The position numbers were made by a program, and so were the translations under genes. 64,000 nt of DNA, taken from Brachionus manjavacas. Lineage: Eukaryota; Rotifera; Eurotatoria; Ploima; Brachionidae. The stretch spans positions 3,410,001 through 3,474,000 of the forward strand of contig JAHQIY010000002.1 of NCBI GenBank assembly GCA_019054805.1. The letters run 5' to 3'. The first letter of the stretch is position 1. Every line of letters begins with the position of its first letter. The notes below the pieces were generated by a model. That model saw nothing but the letters and a program-made list of their open reading frames with translations. It made no database searches and was not told the origin of the DNA. Shown here piece by piece: positions 10,205-21,749 of the stretch.

Positions 10205-13200
10205 CTATTTTCGTTTATTTTGTCTAAAGCGATGTCTTGAGTAAAAGGGATTTTGTTCATCCTTGTTAATTTTGCATGTTTTAAACAAATCATTTATGTC
10301 TACTGTCTTGGTAAGCTTCAGATCATCTTTCTCTACCCATTCGTTCTCTAATCTTTAAAAAAATTAACTATTTATATTTAAAATTTAAAAATATTTTACA
10401 TATTTTTTGGATGCCACTCGACATGGAATGATTCGACTCCACTTGATATATTCACATGAGACCCGATTATGTTGGCATTGAAAGTGCATGTTCCTGATTT
10501 AAAGTTCAATTGTTTTAGTTTATTGTCGATTACTTTTAATGAACAAACATCAAAAAAATCCTTAAATTGGGCTTTTTTGAATTTTTTCTTATTGAAATCG
10601 CTTGTTTTGCGTTTCTTAGTTAAAGCTTTCAAAATTTGTGAATAATTTTGGAATCTCAACGAATTTGTTTTACCATTCGAACCATTCTTAAATAATTAAG
10701 TAATAAATTTTTAAACATATTAATTCAATTAGTGACAAAGAGATATTTAAAAAAAAATAATAAATTCATCGAATTTTTATTATTTTTATTATTCTTTTTG
10801 AAATAATTGAACCCATTAATTTAAAAAATCTTTTTCTAATCCCAAAAGCCTGTAATTTCAATGCATAAATGTCGGATGAGATAATTTTAAAATTAAAAAA
10901 TTTTAAATTTTCCTTTCTTATTAAATATTAAACCGTATTTTAATCAATTAAATAAACTTCTTTATTCTATTTTAAAATTTTTTTGACTTTTCTGCATAAA
11001 ACTTTTATTCAGCATGGAATTTTTTAAGTATAACAAATTATTCGAGTTTTTTTTTTAAATAAAAGAAAAATAATTTTTTGAGTACTTCTAAATCAAGAAT
11101 GATCTGCATTCATTTACTGCTAATAAAGAACCCTAAAAAATATGGCTCTTTATTCATTTTTATGCTCTCCCTTAGATTCATTTTATATGTGACTATACAA
11201 AGTATGCAAAAATTTTAAAATATACATCAATGTATGACAAAGTAATATTGCAACATGGTTTGTTTAAAATTATTATATACTGTTCTAACTACTGTATTTT
11301 TTTCAAAAATTTTTAAAGTTAATTTTTCATTATTTCATTTTATTTAATATTAACTATTCATTTTTAAATAATTTATTTTGTTAAATTTTTATCTTTCATT
11401 TAATTAAAAAAACACCTCTTGAATGATGAAAAAAAAGTCACAACAAAGAAAAAATTAAAATAAAACATAGATATAAGTACAGTTTATGTGTCTATAATGA
11501 ATAAGCTTGCATTAAAAAGCGATTATTTTAAAATTAAATGCTTAAGATTTAAATATTTTAAATAAAAAAATATCCAGCATTGTGAAATATTACCCTTTAA
11601 TACAAGATTTTTTAGAATATTATTAGATTGAGTCAATAGTGGATTGATTTTTTTTTCATTAAATAAAAAAAGACTCACGTTGCTCAAGGTTTTAAAAAAT
11701 TAATTAGATAATATTGAATTCACATTGAAAAAATATTTCATTGTATTCTATAAAAAAATCTATTTGGAATAAAATCGCGAAGATTTTCTTAAACTCAAAA
11801 TTGATTTTGAATCAGAAATTGCTATTATAGTGGGAATTTTTTTTCCTTTTTTAATTTATTTAGATGAAATAAAACAAAAGAGATGAAAAAAATTTTTAAG
11901 ATTTTAAATTACTTAGTTAACTAGTTTCAGTAAATTTTAGTAAAAATTATATGCCTTACCGTGTTGAAGTCAAAATTAACTTTTAATAACGTGGCAGTTA
12001 ATACAAATGATTGGAAAACTGGCGATTTATCATTCACTATCATTATCAATATTTCCCAAAAAATCACCAATATTAATGAAAAAATAAATATTTTTCTTAA
12101 TTTTTTTGTTTTTTTAGTGATAAGACTAATATTCAAAAAGACTAGAAAATCATTTGTTACTTTAATGCATATTATTAAACATTAAATATATTTCAAGTTC
12201 CTGGATTTATGTGCATTTAGCTACCATTGAAGTCTTCCTTGTAAGACAAACTTGTCTGTTGTAATAATAACAATAACTCTTTTCTATCTTAGCGGATAAT
12301 AATCTCCTTTGTCAGTAACTTTTTGAGCAATGACTCCGATCTGACACAAAGTTTATTGCATCGAGTTGTTCATCTACCCGAAATTTTTACCCAGTCAAAA
12401 ACACCCTTTTTATGATGAAAGAGGTTTAAAGATTCGTTCCGTTGCTTTCTGTAACTTTTACCTGTTATTATTATTTTACTCATCTTATACAGATTTCTTT
12501 TTTAAAAAGTTAAAAAAAATACGAAGATAAAACTTGTTTTTTTATGGATTTACAATTCAAAATGTGATTTCAAATTTTTTGTAAAATATTTAATCTATTT
12601 AATCTTTTGCAATTAAATTGTAAGAAAATTTTTTAAAAAAGTCCAATTTCATCATAAACAAAATTGATTTTTTATAATTATTATTTAAATTATTTGAATA
12701 TTTTTTTTAAATTCAAAATGCTCGATCTTGAAATCGGTCATATTTTGGATCTAAATTTTCCAATAAAAGATGAACTTGAGCTTGAGTTTCAAAAAAATTT
12801 TGTCTAATCGACAGAAAGCTTGCCATAAGTTTTTACAAAAGGTCTTCCCCGATTCTAGTCAAAACCTGATAGCAAAAAGGCTAAGGAATGGTATTATAGA
12901 AGAAACTTCTTGAGCAATTTTAGATGTATAAAAATGTAGCATTACAGGGAAGTTCTAAATAGACCAGATTCTAAGACGTGCATACGTCCTGGACCCGCTT
13001 GCGTCGATCTCGATATTTAAATCGAAGCAATAAACTAAAAAAAGAGGAAGGGGCTGCGGTAAGGAATTTCAAGAACAGAAAATCCCCGAGTATTGACGGT
13101 GTTTCCACAGAAATTTTAATCGAAGTGGATTAAAATTATCTGTGCCGAGCTAAAACTCTTTCAGATTAAGAAAAAAAATCTTAAGTCAAGATAAAAGTAA

Positions 13201-16200
13201 ATTGCGTTTTATTTAATGGTCTCATATTATAATAATATGCAAACAAGAGATTAAATTTTTTCAATACCAAAACAGCGAATTGACAATTCCTCAAGAAGCC
13301 AAACATATTCCTATAGATCAGAAAAAATGCCGCGCTAAGCCAGCATTAACCAAACATGCACTGGTAAGACAGCATCAGTAGTTGCAGTATCAGCAGCAGC
13401 CTAATCTCAAATTGTTCCAGTTCCAGCTCCTATTCCCGCTTCAGTTCAACATAAAAAAGAGGCCGTCCGACGAAAACACATGATACATTGCCTGCTGAAA
13501 AATATTGCAGAAAACTGGTCAAAGGACTTTTTAGTCAAGCTTCCAAGGAAATAAATCAAAATGATTTGTGACAATTCATGAAGAATAGCTTTTATTTTTG
13601 TTATTAAAAATTAAATTTATAAATAATAAGACATTGTTATAATGTTTAATTTAAATTGGTGACTTTGAGAAATTTAATATTTTTTTTTTGGTGACTTGAT
13701 TCTCAAAATGTATGGCACTAAACCACGGAAAGATAATGAAATTAAACTTTTAAATAAATAAAATTACACCAGCTTCTGCGATGTTAAAAATAAAATAAAA
13801 GACAAAAGAAGGAAGTTTTGTCCTGTTTGTTTTAATTTTTTTAATGATTTAAATTTATCAAGCCTTGTTCATTTTTTGTTCTTTTTGTACTTTATCATTT
13901 TTTTTTAATAATTAATTAAAAAAGTACAAAAAGGAACAGGGCTAAATTAAATAAAATTTTGAAAAAGTACAAAAAGGAGCAAGACTAAATTAAATAATAT
14001 TCTGAAAAAGTACAAAAAGGAACAAGACTAAATTAAATAAAATTCTGTACAAAAAGGTACAGGGTTAAATTTAATTATTTTCTGAAAAAGTACTAAAAGT
14101 ACAAAAAGGAACAAGAATAAATTAATTAATATTCTCAAAAAGTACAAAAAGGAACAAGACTGAATTAAATAAAATTCTGAAAAAGTACAAAAAGTACAAA
14201 AAGGAACAGGGTTAAATTTAATTAATTTCTGAAAAAGTACTAAAAGTACAAAAAGGAACAAGACTAAATTAATTAATATTCTCAAAAAGTACAAAAAGGA
14301 ACAAGACTGAATTAAATAAAATTCTGAAAAGGTACAAAAAGTACAAAAAGGAACAGGGTTAAATTTAATTAATTTCTGAAAAAGTACTAAAAGTACAAAA
14401 AGGAACAAGACTAAATTAATTAATATTCTCAAAAAGTACAAAAAGGAACAAGACTGAATTAAATAAAATTCTGAAAAGGTACAAAAAGTACAAAAAGGAA
14501 CAGGGCTAAATTAAATAAAATTTTGAAAAAGTACAAAAAGGAGCAAGACTAAATTAAATAAAATTCTGTACAAAAAGGTACAGGGTTAAATTTAATTATT
14601 TTCTGAAAAAGTACATAAAGAACAAAAAGGAACAAGACTTTATTTTTGTTATTAAAAATTAAATTTATAAATAATTAGACATTGTTATAATGTTTAATTA
14701 AAATTGGTGACTGTCAAAAAGGAACAAGACTAAATTAAATAAAATTCTGAAAAAATACAAAAAGGATCAAGACTAAATTAAATAAAATTCTGAAAAAGTA
14801 CAAAAAGGTACAGGGTTAAATTTAATTATTTTCTGAAAAAGTACATAAAGTACAAAAAGGAACAAGACTTTATTTTTGTTATTAAAAATTAAATTTATAA
14901 ATAATTAGACATTGTTATAATGTTTAATTAAAATTGGTGACTGTCAAAAAGGAACAAGACTAAATTAAATAAAATTCTGAAAAAATACAAAAAGGATCAA
15001 GACTAAATTAAATAAAATTCTGAAAAAGTACAAAAAGTTCAAAAAGGAACCAGACTAAATTAAATAAAATTCTGAAAAAGTACAAAAAGTACAAAAAGGA
15101 ACCAGACAAAATTAAATAATATTCTGAAAAAGTACAAAAAGGAACAGGGTTAAATTTAATTATTTTCTGAAAAAGTACAAAAAGAATTTTAACTTTTTAA
15201 TTTAATTCTCATTGTCTAAACCTGCACTAAACATGGCTAGTATATTTGCAACACATCCTCAATTTATTTAAACAAAAAAAAAACTTACTTTCTGACTTAA
15301 CAAATTGGAACTAGATTTTGATTTTTCGCTGGCAAATCTATCAGTAGAGCCATCAATGATATTGGTATCGCTCGATGCCAAATTCTCATTCAACTCGGTC
15401 AATTCACTGCACGACCTATTTTTATGCTTGATATTATGAATGAGAGCTTTTTTGGCCGTGTTCAAAATCATGTGCTTCTGTTGTCTATTTTTAACAGGCG
15501 ACGTGCGCAATGGCCCATTGATGGTATTTAGCTGCGCTGTTAACGAATTTGAGTTATTGGTCGTGTTGGACGTGTTAAAGTGCAAGTCACAGTGTCGACT
15601 TAGCTCGGCCTGAGTGCGAAATTTGCGATTGCAACCACTAAATACGCAGTAGTAAGGCCGCGAGTCTATGTGGTCGATTACATGCCGTTCCAGCCACATA
15701 AAACTAGTCGACGACTTCTCATAGAATTTGCAATCTTTCCACAAACAGTTAAATTTTTTGTTATTTTTTTGGCTCAAAATGTGCTTGTTTTTGACATGTT
15801 CGATTAGTTCGTCATTGCTTTTGTCGGCATCGATGCTGAATCGACACCTGTGCCAGCAGCACCGTTTTCGGTTCGGCTCGGCCTCGTCCTGATGGCTGGT
15901 CAGGCTCGATGCCGAAGAAGACTGGTCTAGGCTCAAATTGGAAGCCTCTAGCAGACGGGAGGTGTTGCGCGTGATCCGCTTGTTCGAGTTTAGGCTCTCG
16001 TTGCTCGGACTGTTCGAGTATTGGCTCAGGTTCTTGGTCTTTTCGTCATCGGACGAGCAAACGGATAGGATGGATGGAGATGCGTGGCAAGTTTGGTTGG
16101 AGTCAATGCAGGATTTGTTTGATGCTGAGGCGATGTCGTCCGAGATCAGCGAATCGGACGTGATGGAAGGAGTGGGCGAGCCCTTGACAGAGTCCAGCAC

Positions 16201-16350
16201 TAGCTCGCTGATCGATGATGAGGTAGACAGCTGCACAGAGCTGTTCGATTCCGAGCTAGCTGTTATGCCCGACGAGCTCATGCGGCGGTACTTGGTCTTG
16301 CGCACCGCCTTGCCATAACCAATGTGCATTCGTTTCGTACCAGAGGACAT
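10205..16350 (-). CDS. AEBP2: AEBP2/jing-type zinc-finger protein (PRC2 accessory), 3 exons, 498 aa
   Basis: Model: complement of join(10205..10352, 10400..10686, 15289..16350). The protein binds DNA/nucleosomes and stabilises Polycomb repressive complex 2. Exon 1 has a Ser-rich N-terminus, then three C2H2-type fingers: CCWHRCRF..H, FNCLWKDCKF..H..H and YYCVFSGCNRKF..H. It ends at SQK before GTAAGT, phase 0. The ORF then runs 10 meaningless codons, showing that a C-terminus is missing. The missing part lies 4.6 kb downstream: FFDVCSLKVIDNKL, then FHVEWHPKNILENEWVEKDD, LKLTKTVDINDLF and a basic end RHRFRQNKRK. These align with the AEBP2 C-terminal domain (LHWMPEE..WV region). Phases agree at both introns. 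The last acceptor could also be 5 nt further in (NAG choice), which removes one Leu. The big intron is full of repeats. Confidence 0.82.
12220..12290 (+). repeat. Non-LTR retrotransposon 3'-end-like module
   Basis: GCTACCATTGAAGTCTTCC followed by TTGTAAGAC and a short TAATAATAA run closely resembles 34794-34870. Both end in simple TAA/TTA repeats, as in the 3' tails of some non-LTR elements. It lies inside the long AEBP2 intron. Confidence 0.45.
12290..12450 (+). repeat. SINE-like dispersed repeat, copy 1
   Basis: This diverged copy shares GCATCGAGTTG, CTGACACA and TTTTTATGATGAAAGAGGTTTA blocks, in the same order, with the complement of copies at 42515-42670 and 46380-46570. It lies in the AEBP2 intron. 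The family is GC-richer than the surroundings. Confidence 0.55.
13040..13142 (+). pseudogene. Non-LTR reverse transcriptase relic (palm start)
   Basis: Translation gives AAVRNFKNRKSPSIDGVSTE and then ILIEVD before a stop. This is the conserved start of non-LTR RT domains (K-N-x-K-S-P-G-I-D-G-I/V-x-x-E-I/L-L/I). Everything downstream is decayed. Located in the AEBP2 intron. Confidence 0.7.
13283..13560 (+). pseudogene. Possible transposon coding remnant
   Basis: A GC-richer stretch encodes QEAKHIPIDQKKCRAKPALT and then TKHALVRQHQ before a stop; a different frame continues VPVPAPIPASVQHKKEAVRR. The basic IPIDQKK.R.KP.LTK motif resembles AT-hook/linker text seen in transposon-derived proteins, but I cannot name the family. 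Confidence 0.3.
13880..15185. repeat. Minisatellite array with 147-bp higher-order unit
   Basis: The basic unit is about 43-52 bp around AAAAAGTACAAAAAGGAACA, then GACTAAATTAAAT. In the centre, three units form a higher-order repeat starting at 14082, 14229 and 14376, exactly 147 bp apart. In the right part a 230-bp block is duplicated (from about 14641 and 14871). Each copy carries a 75-bp segment also found outside the array at about 13588-13665. The array is just inside the donor site of AEBP2 exon 1. Confidence 0.95.
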
Positions 16351-17469
16351 TGCCAAACTACAACTACGCTACTGCTATTCGAAAAACCCCAATACAGGTT
16401 TTATGCCGTTCAAGTAGAGACTAATAATTTATTCCTACTTCAAGACATCAAAACACAAAAAGTTTAAAAAAAGTTATTTTATTATATAGAGGTAATGAGA
16501 AAGAGAAGTATAAAATGCGTATGTGTATGTGTGTGTGTGTGTGTGTGTCTGTATTGGAATTTTGTTGGAAAAATGAGAATTTTGATTTAAAAAGAAGAGT
16601 CTAAAAGGAATCGTTGTAATATTTTATTTATCGACAAACCAATTCAATGGGTACTTAAATAGAATTTTTTAGATATTGGTGTTCATAAGCAATTCAAATT
16701 TGTCTTTTGTGCATAGCTGCAATTTAAAACAAAGTCTGCTTTTGGTTTATTTGAACACATCTACCTTTTTTCTCACGAGTCTGAATTAAAATTTAATTGA
16801 CATTTAAATTCGTCAATTTTTTTTCTTTTTTTTTATATTAAAATTTATTTTGAATTAACACTAGGCGTTTTTCATAATTTGAACAATTTTTGTCAATTTT
16901 TTTCACATTAAATTTTTTTTAAATTGAAAAATTTTGAAGAACAGCTTTTTTGGCTAACAAATCGAAGCATAACTTTGATTTGTTGTAATACTTGTTGTAA
17001 TATTTTAGTCAGCTGTAAATAATCATTGAGTTACAGCTTTATCTGGATCAAGCTTAATGTCTCCTACTGACTTCTTTCTGAGTTCCAAGTTGATCTAGAA
17101 ATCCTAATCCATTTTTTCCTTGGTATCTTTTCAAAGACTCTTGTCACTTAGAAAACCATTGTTCTATTTCATTTAGAAATTAATTTGGGTCCATAAAGAT
17201 ACACATAATATTAATGTATACTTTATAAAAAGATGAACTTAGTATATAAATTATTATTTATTTGTATTCTGTATTATTTAATTGTATACTGTTAAAAAAA
17301 AAATATAATCAAAATATAATTAAATAAAAATAAAAAATAAGAATAAAATAAAATGTAGGAAGTATAATTTAAAATGGAAAATGTTATGAAAGTTTTAAAA
17401 AATAGATAGAATGAAATAAGAAGTAACAGTAACAAGTATATGTTTAATTATCAGATGGCTCAGGAAAAA
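16351..17469. other. Upstream region of AEBP2, non-coding, with (GT)n tract
   Basis: This contains the AEBP2 5' leader and probable promoter. A GT microsatellite lies at about 16515-16551. The rest is AT-rich with no ORF or RNA that I recognise. Confidence 0.5.
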
Positions 17470-18180
17470 AGGAGGAAATAGTAAGGTAACGGTTATACAA
17501 TGGAGTCGGGTATTCGATATTTTTTGATTCGAAACCGGCTTTGTATTCCTCCACCAGTCAGACAACTAATGGAATTGAATGAGTGATTTAAGTTTGTTAA
17601 AAGCTTCGTGATGCATGACATTGAAGGGAGTATCATATTTTAACTTAAGTATAGATCTTACTGCTGTATTCTGAATTGCTTGTAATTTTTTGATATTTTT
17701 TTCTGAGAATAAATTCAAGCAAGGAAAAGAATAGTCTAGGATTGATCCGACTAAAGATTTATAAAGGTTTCCTAACGTTTTTTGATTAGGACTCCATTTT
17801 TTGTTTGACAGGATCTTAATTAGATTTAGCCTTGTATTGCAACATTCTTCAATATCGTCAACAAGAAGATTAAAGTTGAGTTTAGAATCAAATGTTATAC
17901 CTAAAACTTGATTTTTTTATGACGCACTATTCTGTTTCCATTATTTTTAAGTTAAGACTATCACTTTCTTTTTTGTACTTAGAGAAGACAACTGAACATG
18001 AATTTTTCACTTAATTAACGATTGTTCTAGTTCATTGATGTATTTATTTATCTTATTTTCAAGGTTCCCTTTTTACTGAAAATAAAAAAAGTTTCTAGAT
18101 CATCCGCAAAAAGTAGAGAGTATTCATTATTTGTTTTGTTTCTTTTGGGGATGTCATTAATAAAATGTATAGCTTAGCTT
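17470..18180 (-). pseudogene. Non-LTR retrotransposon RT relic (palm to C-terminus)
   Basis: Read on the minus strand: HFINDIPKRN..YSLLFADDLETFF (the RT catalytic FADD box) near 18170-18070. After frame breaks it continues as SKLNFNLLVDDIEECCNTRL, IKILSNKKWSPNQKTLGNLY, SLVGSILDYSFPCLN, IKKLQAIQNTAVRSILKL, in the order expected for Jockey/CR1-like ORF2 C-termini. Stops and shifts show it is dead. A related piece lies at 63185-63310. Confidence 0.85.
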
Positions 18181-18206
18181 TACTTTTCTAAATCAATTGA
18201 AAAACT

Positions 18207-18386
18207 ATGTATCTAGACACCGACTACTCGAATACGAGCAGTGAAGACGCTGATACCGAAACATCCGAAGTGGAGCCACGACAAACTCGCCTTATACCTC
18301 CTTCTGGATTCAATGATCCTTCTGTAAAATGGACAAGAAGATATACACGAAAAACTCAAGAGGGCGAAAAAAGATTCTTTATCTGA
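18207..18386 (+). CDS. Small GC-rich ORF, unknown (59 aa)
   Basis: ATG to TGA, product MYLDTDYSNTSSEDADTETS..RYTRKTQEGEKRFFI: an acidic Ser/Thr-rich half followed by a basic half. Its base composition is much richer in G and C than the flanks, which is what drew attention. It may be a gene exon or the N-terminus of a lost mobile-element protein; there is no family match I recognise. Confidence 0.3.
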   Translation: MYLDTDYSNTSSEDADTETSEVEPRQTRLIPPSGFNDPSVKWTRRYTRKTQEGEKRFFI

Positions 18387-18991
18387 TTGTGTAAAAGATT
18401 ATTCAAATTGATGCTGAACATGTTCTTAAGTCGCTCAATTAAAAAAGAAAAAATTAAGTACTGATTTATTTTATTTAGTTTTCATTTTCTTGTCTATCAA
18501 ATATTTTTTTTAATATAGTGTTTTGTCTTTTTTTCTAATAGTTAAAAATATCAAAAGTTAATCCTATGCCATAGTGATACGTGACCGGTTGGTCACTTTT
18601 TTCTTAGATTGATTACCTATTCTTATTTAAAATTTAACATATTTATAATCTCTTTAAAAAATATTTTTTCATAGATTCAAACTTGTAAAAAAGTAAAATT
18701 TTATTTGATGAAATATAGTTCATTTTTAAGCACAAAAAAAGTTTAAGTGTATATTAAACTTATAATCAAAAACAATTGAAATAAAAAGTGTTTCAAACTA
18801 TCAAGTCGAATTCAAAAATGAATATCAAATAATGGATCAATAGGCTAGAAACTGTCAGAAGTAAATTTATCGTTAAATTTAAACCGAATTGGCCACCTAA
18901 TACGCGTCCAACAACTCATCTATCACTTTAGACCTATTAATTTATTTTCGCTAATGTGACATGATCAAAAGAAAAAAAGGCAAATGCATAA
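18387..18991. other. AT-rich spacer
   Basis: No coding or repeat structure recognised, apart from a short GTGATACGTGACCGGTTGGTC patch near 18570 that is less AT-rich. Confidence 0.4.
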
Positions 18992-19465
18992 TTAATGAAT
19001 AATGAATAATGACTTGATGATTCGACTTGGATAGTGCTGCATGGCGTAAAACCATCTTTGTCTGGGGACAGATGCCTTGAACGAGATCTTGATCTCAACC
19101 CGTTTCTCCCTTTTCTTGTAATCCTCGAGGTATTTTATTTCTTCGAGGCTAACATTACCCATCGTGTAGATGTCCTTGGACCTGAAACTGAGGTGGTACC
19201 CGTGAAAATACTTGCCATTTACCTACAGCCTGTCGTCTACCCTCAGATTGTCGAAAAGGTTTGTGAAAGTGAAATAGGCATGTGTGGCGTCGCCCACCTT
19301 CAGATTCTTGTTTACGACGTTTATGTCTGCTACCTTTAAGAGGCCGTCTTCTCGGGCGCGGTCGTTGAGGGAGTCCTTAAGCTCTTCGACATTTTTGTCA
19401 AATACTGGGATTCCCTCGATGATCACCTCTTGGCAAATCGGCAATATATATATTCTGTCTTCCAT
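18992..19465 (-). pseudogene. GC-rich orphan frame interrupted by one in-frame TAG (157 codons)
   Basis: From ATG 19465 the frame reads MEDRIYILPICQEVIIEG..LFDNLRVDDRL and meets TAG at 19225-19223. The same frame then continues without another stop for 76 codons (VNGKYFHGYHLSFRSKDIYT.., LEEIKYLEDYKKREKRVEIK, PRQRWFYAMQHYP) to TAA at 18994-18992. Codon content is far GC-richer than the neighbourhood, there are no introns, and the opposite strand is also long open. The two halves look like one protein inactivated recently, or one read through. No family recognised. Confidence 0.5.
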
Positions 19466-19724
19466 TTCTTGCTTTATCTTTTTTTTTTTTTCAATACCTA
19501 ATTCTGATCAAACGATATTTGAAAGAAACGATCATTTTACTGAATTTTCACTTTTTATTAAAAACTCAGCTTTTTAATGTTTTTTCTACAATGGCTATTG
19601 CAGGCGTTGCCTTGAGCCATTCCAAAAATTTTTCGGTCGATAAAGCTTTGAAACTATTGACTGACTTCGCATTAACCGCATTTAATGACAACCTGTTCCA
19701 TGTCTCGACAACTTTGTTCGTTTA

Positions 19725-20520
19725 GAAATTATAGCGATACCGTCCTCTTTTGTTTATTTCTCTTACCAACTTTTTATCATTTGATCTTCTTAAATTTAGA
19801 GCTAAACTTTTAGCATAATTCACATTATTTACCAATTCTATATTCTCAACCTTGTGCACAATCTTATTCATTTGGACCAAGCCACTGCATATTCAAGATA
19901 AGGGTGAACAAGCTTCTTGTAAAGTGGCACAATTGTTTCTCTGTCCAAATATGAATAAAAACTTTCGATTTGACCCAACAGGCTATTTGCCTTAGCAGTC
20001 GCTGCCAAGATCTTTCTCTTGACTCGTCTCCTCGAGTAACTGTATACTATTCGAGTCTAACATTTGTTAAACATTCTTATGCCTTTTTCTGCCAAGGCAC
20101 ATCGCTTTAAATTTCGAGAAATTTAACTCCGTATACCATGCTCTACTCAATTCGCTTAACATCTCCAAATCTTCTTGTAACTCAACTGAGCTCTCTAAGT
20201 AACGATAGAAAATTCCCATCAATTTGAAATCGTCAGCATATGAAAGGCAAGAGCTTAACAATTTTTCAAGAAGGTCATATATATTTGTTACGAAAAGTAT
20301 TGGTCCAAGGACTGACCCCTGTGGAACCCCGCTTGTTACATTATCCACTCAGAAACGACATCACCAAGTACTCCCCGCCGTTTTCTTTCAATTAAAAAAC
20401 TCTTTATCCATTCTAAAGTCTTAGCAACATAACAATATGAGCTGAGCTCAATTTGATTTGCAATTTCTGATGAAAAACTTTGTCATAGATCACTATGAAA
20501 AATTCTCAAAAAAATTCTTA
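19725..20520 (-). pseudogene. Non-LTR retrotransposon RT relic
   Basis: The minus strand encodes SGVPQGSVLGPILFVTNIYD and LSYADDFKLMG, the RT motifs 4-5, in an open stretch at 20348-20067. Upstream is a frame-shifted piece (IERKRRGVLGDVVSEW type, 20350-20500). Downstream is a piece like TSQEKDLGVTV, KKLVHPYLEYAVAWSK (20040-19860). The order is normal but several indels break it. Confidence 0.88.
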
Positions 20521-21745
20521 AAAATTTAATTTAATTTGATTTGATTTAATAGGACTAAAATTTCAAATTCCCCAAGACTTGCAAAATATTAAATGTAAAA
20601 TTTTGAATTTTTTTAATACTAAAAAAATGTCTTTTTTTAAAGAAAAAAACCTAATTAATATTCTGGACAAAACTTCAAATCTATAATAATTTTCAAATAA
20701 TCAAACTATTATTTGTTATAGCAGGAAACAATTTTTTTTGAACACGCTTTCGACTTTTTGTTAAAATTTAATTTTTTTCTTTTTTTTTATTGGAAGTTTT
20801 GCAAAGCTTTCTTTATTTCTTTTTTAATATAACTTTTTAATTGATTCTTCAAAAATCTTTATTATTTTAAAGACAAATTTTAAATCAATATAGAGATGTG
20901 AAGGCTAAAATGAAATAATTTCAAAATACTTTTGAGATATCCTAATTACCGCTAAAAAAAACGTTTTAAATGAATATTGTTATATTAAAAATGTTAAAAG
21001 CGAAACAAAGTTAAATTTTTTTTTTAATAGATTTTTGATGCGCAGTCGATTTAAAACGAAAAAAAGAAGGATAGAATCTCCAATCATCAGCTAATTTTTT
21101 TTTAAATAAAGGAAAAAAGCTGGTTAAAGAAATATAGACCAAAAAAATTGTTGATGATATTCGAAAATTTAATAATTATCAAAAAATTCCACAAAATAAA
21201 GATTTGTACAAGACTCTACAATTTATAGATCAATTCAATTTTCCATTTAAATTTTTTTTTCTAGAATTATATAAATAAATCTTATCATCAACAATAAACG
21301 ATGTTTCCACATAAAGGCTCTGTCTGCAAAATTTATTCAATATAACAGGACCAAGACTTTTTATTTTTTGTGCAGGGTATAAAATCTAGCAGGAAATTAT
21401 GGATTATTCATTTAGAGTTAAGTTCGAATAAAATACCAAAAATCATGCATTTTTTGCGCGGTTTTTACTTACTTTAAATAAATTTTAAATAAATATTTTA
21501 GTAAATTTAAAAAATTGAAATCTGAATTTAATGATCATGCTCAAAAATCAAAATTTACATAAGATATTGATTTATTTCACTATTTTTAGTTTTAAAATTT
21601 AGTGCAGAGGTTTTTTTTTCGTAATATATTTGATGTTTTAAAAGCTATGCGAATATTACTGATGCAGAATTATTCAAAAGAAAAAGAAAATTTGAGACTT
21701 TATAGTCAAATTTACTATAATTTACTTGATTTTAAATTAAATTTT
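20521..21745. other. AT-rich non-coding DNA
   Basis: No gene, RNA or clear repeat boundary seen. Confidence 0.4.
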
Positions 21746-21749
21746 AAAA

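Noticed and set aside
11927..12185. Two overlapping short frames on opposite strands in the AEBP2 intron
   Set aside because: AT-rich, no homology or splice context; chance frames.
14028..14441. 137-codon hydrophobic minus-strand frame with repeating FLFVLLVLFQKLIKFNPVPF
   Set aside because: It lies wholly within the minisatellite, and its periodicity follows the 147-bp unit, which is divisible by 3. It is open by arithmetic, not selection.
15938..16318. 126-codon plus-strand frame
   Set aside because: Antisense of the AEBP2 Ser-rich exon; GC-rich Ser codons leave the opposite strand open. No motif.
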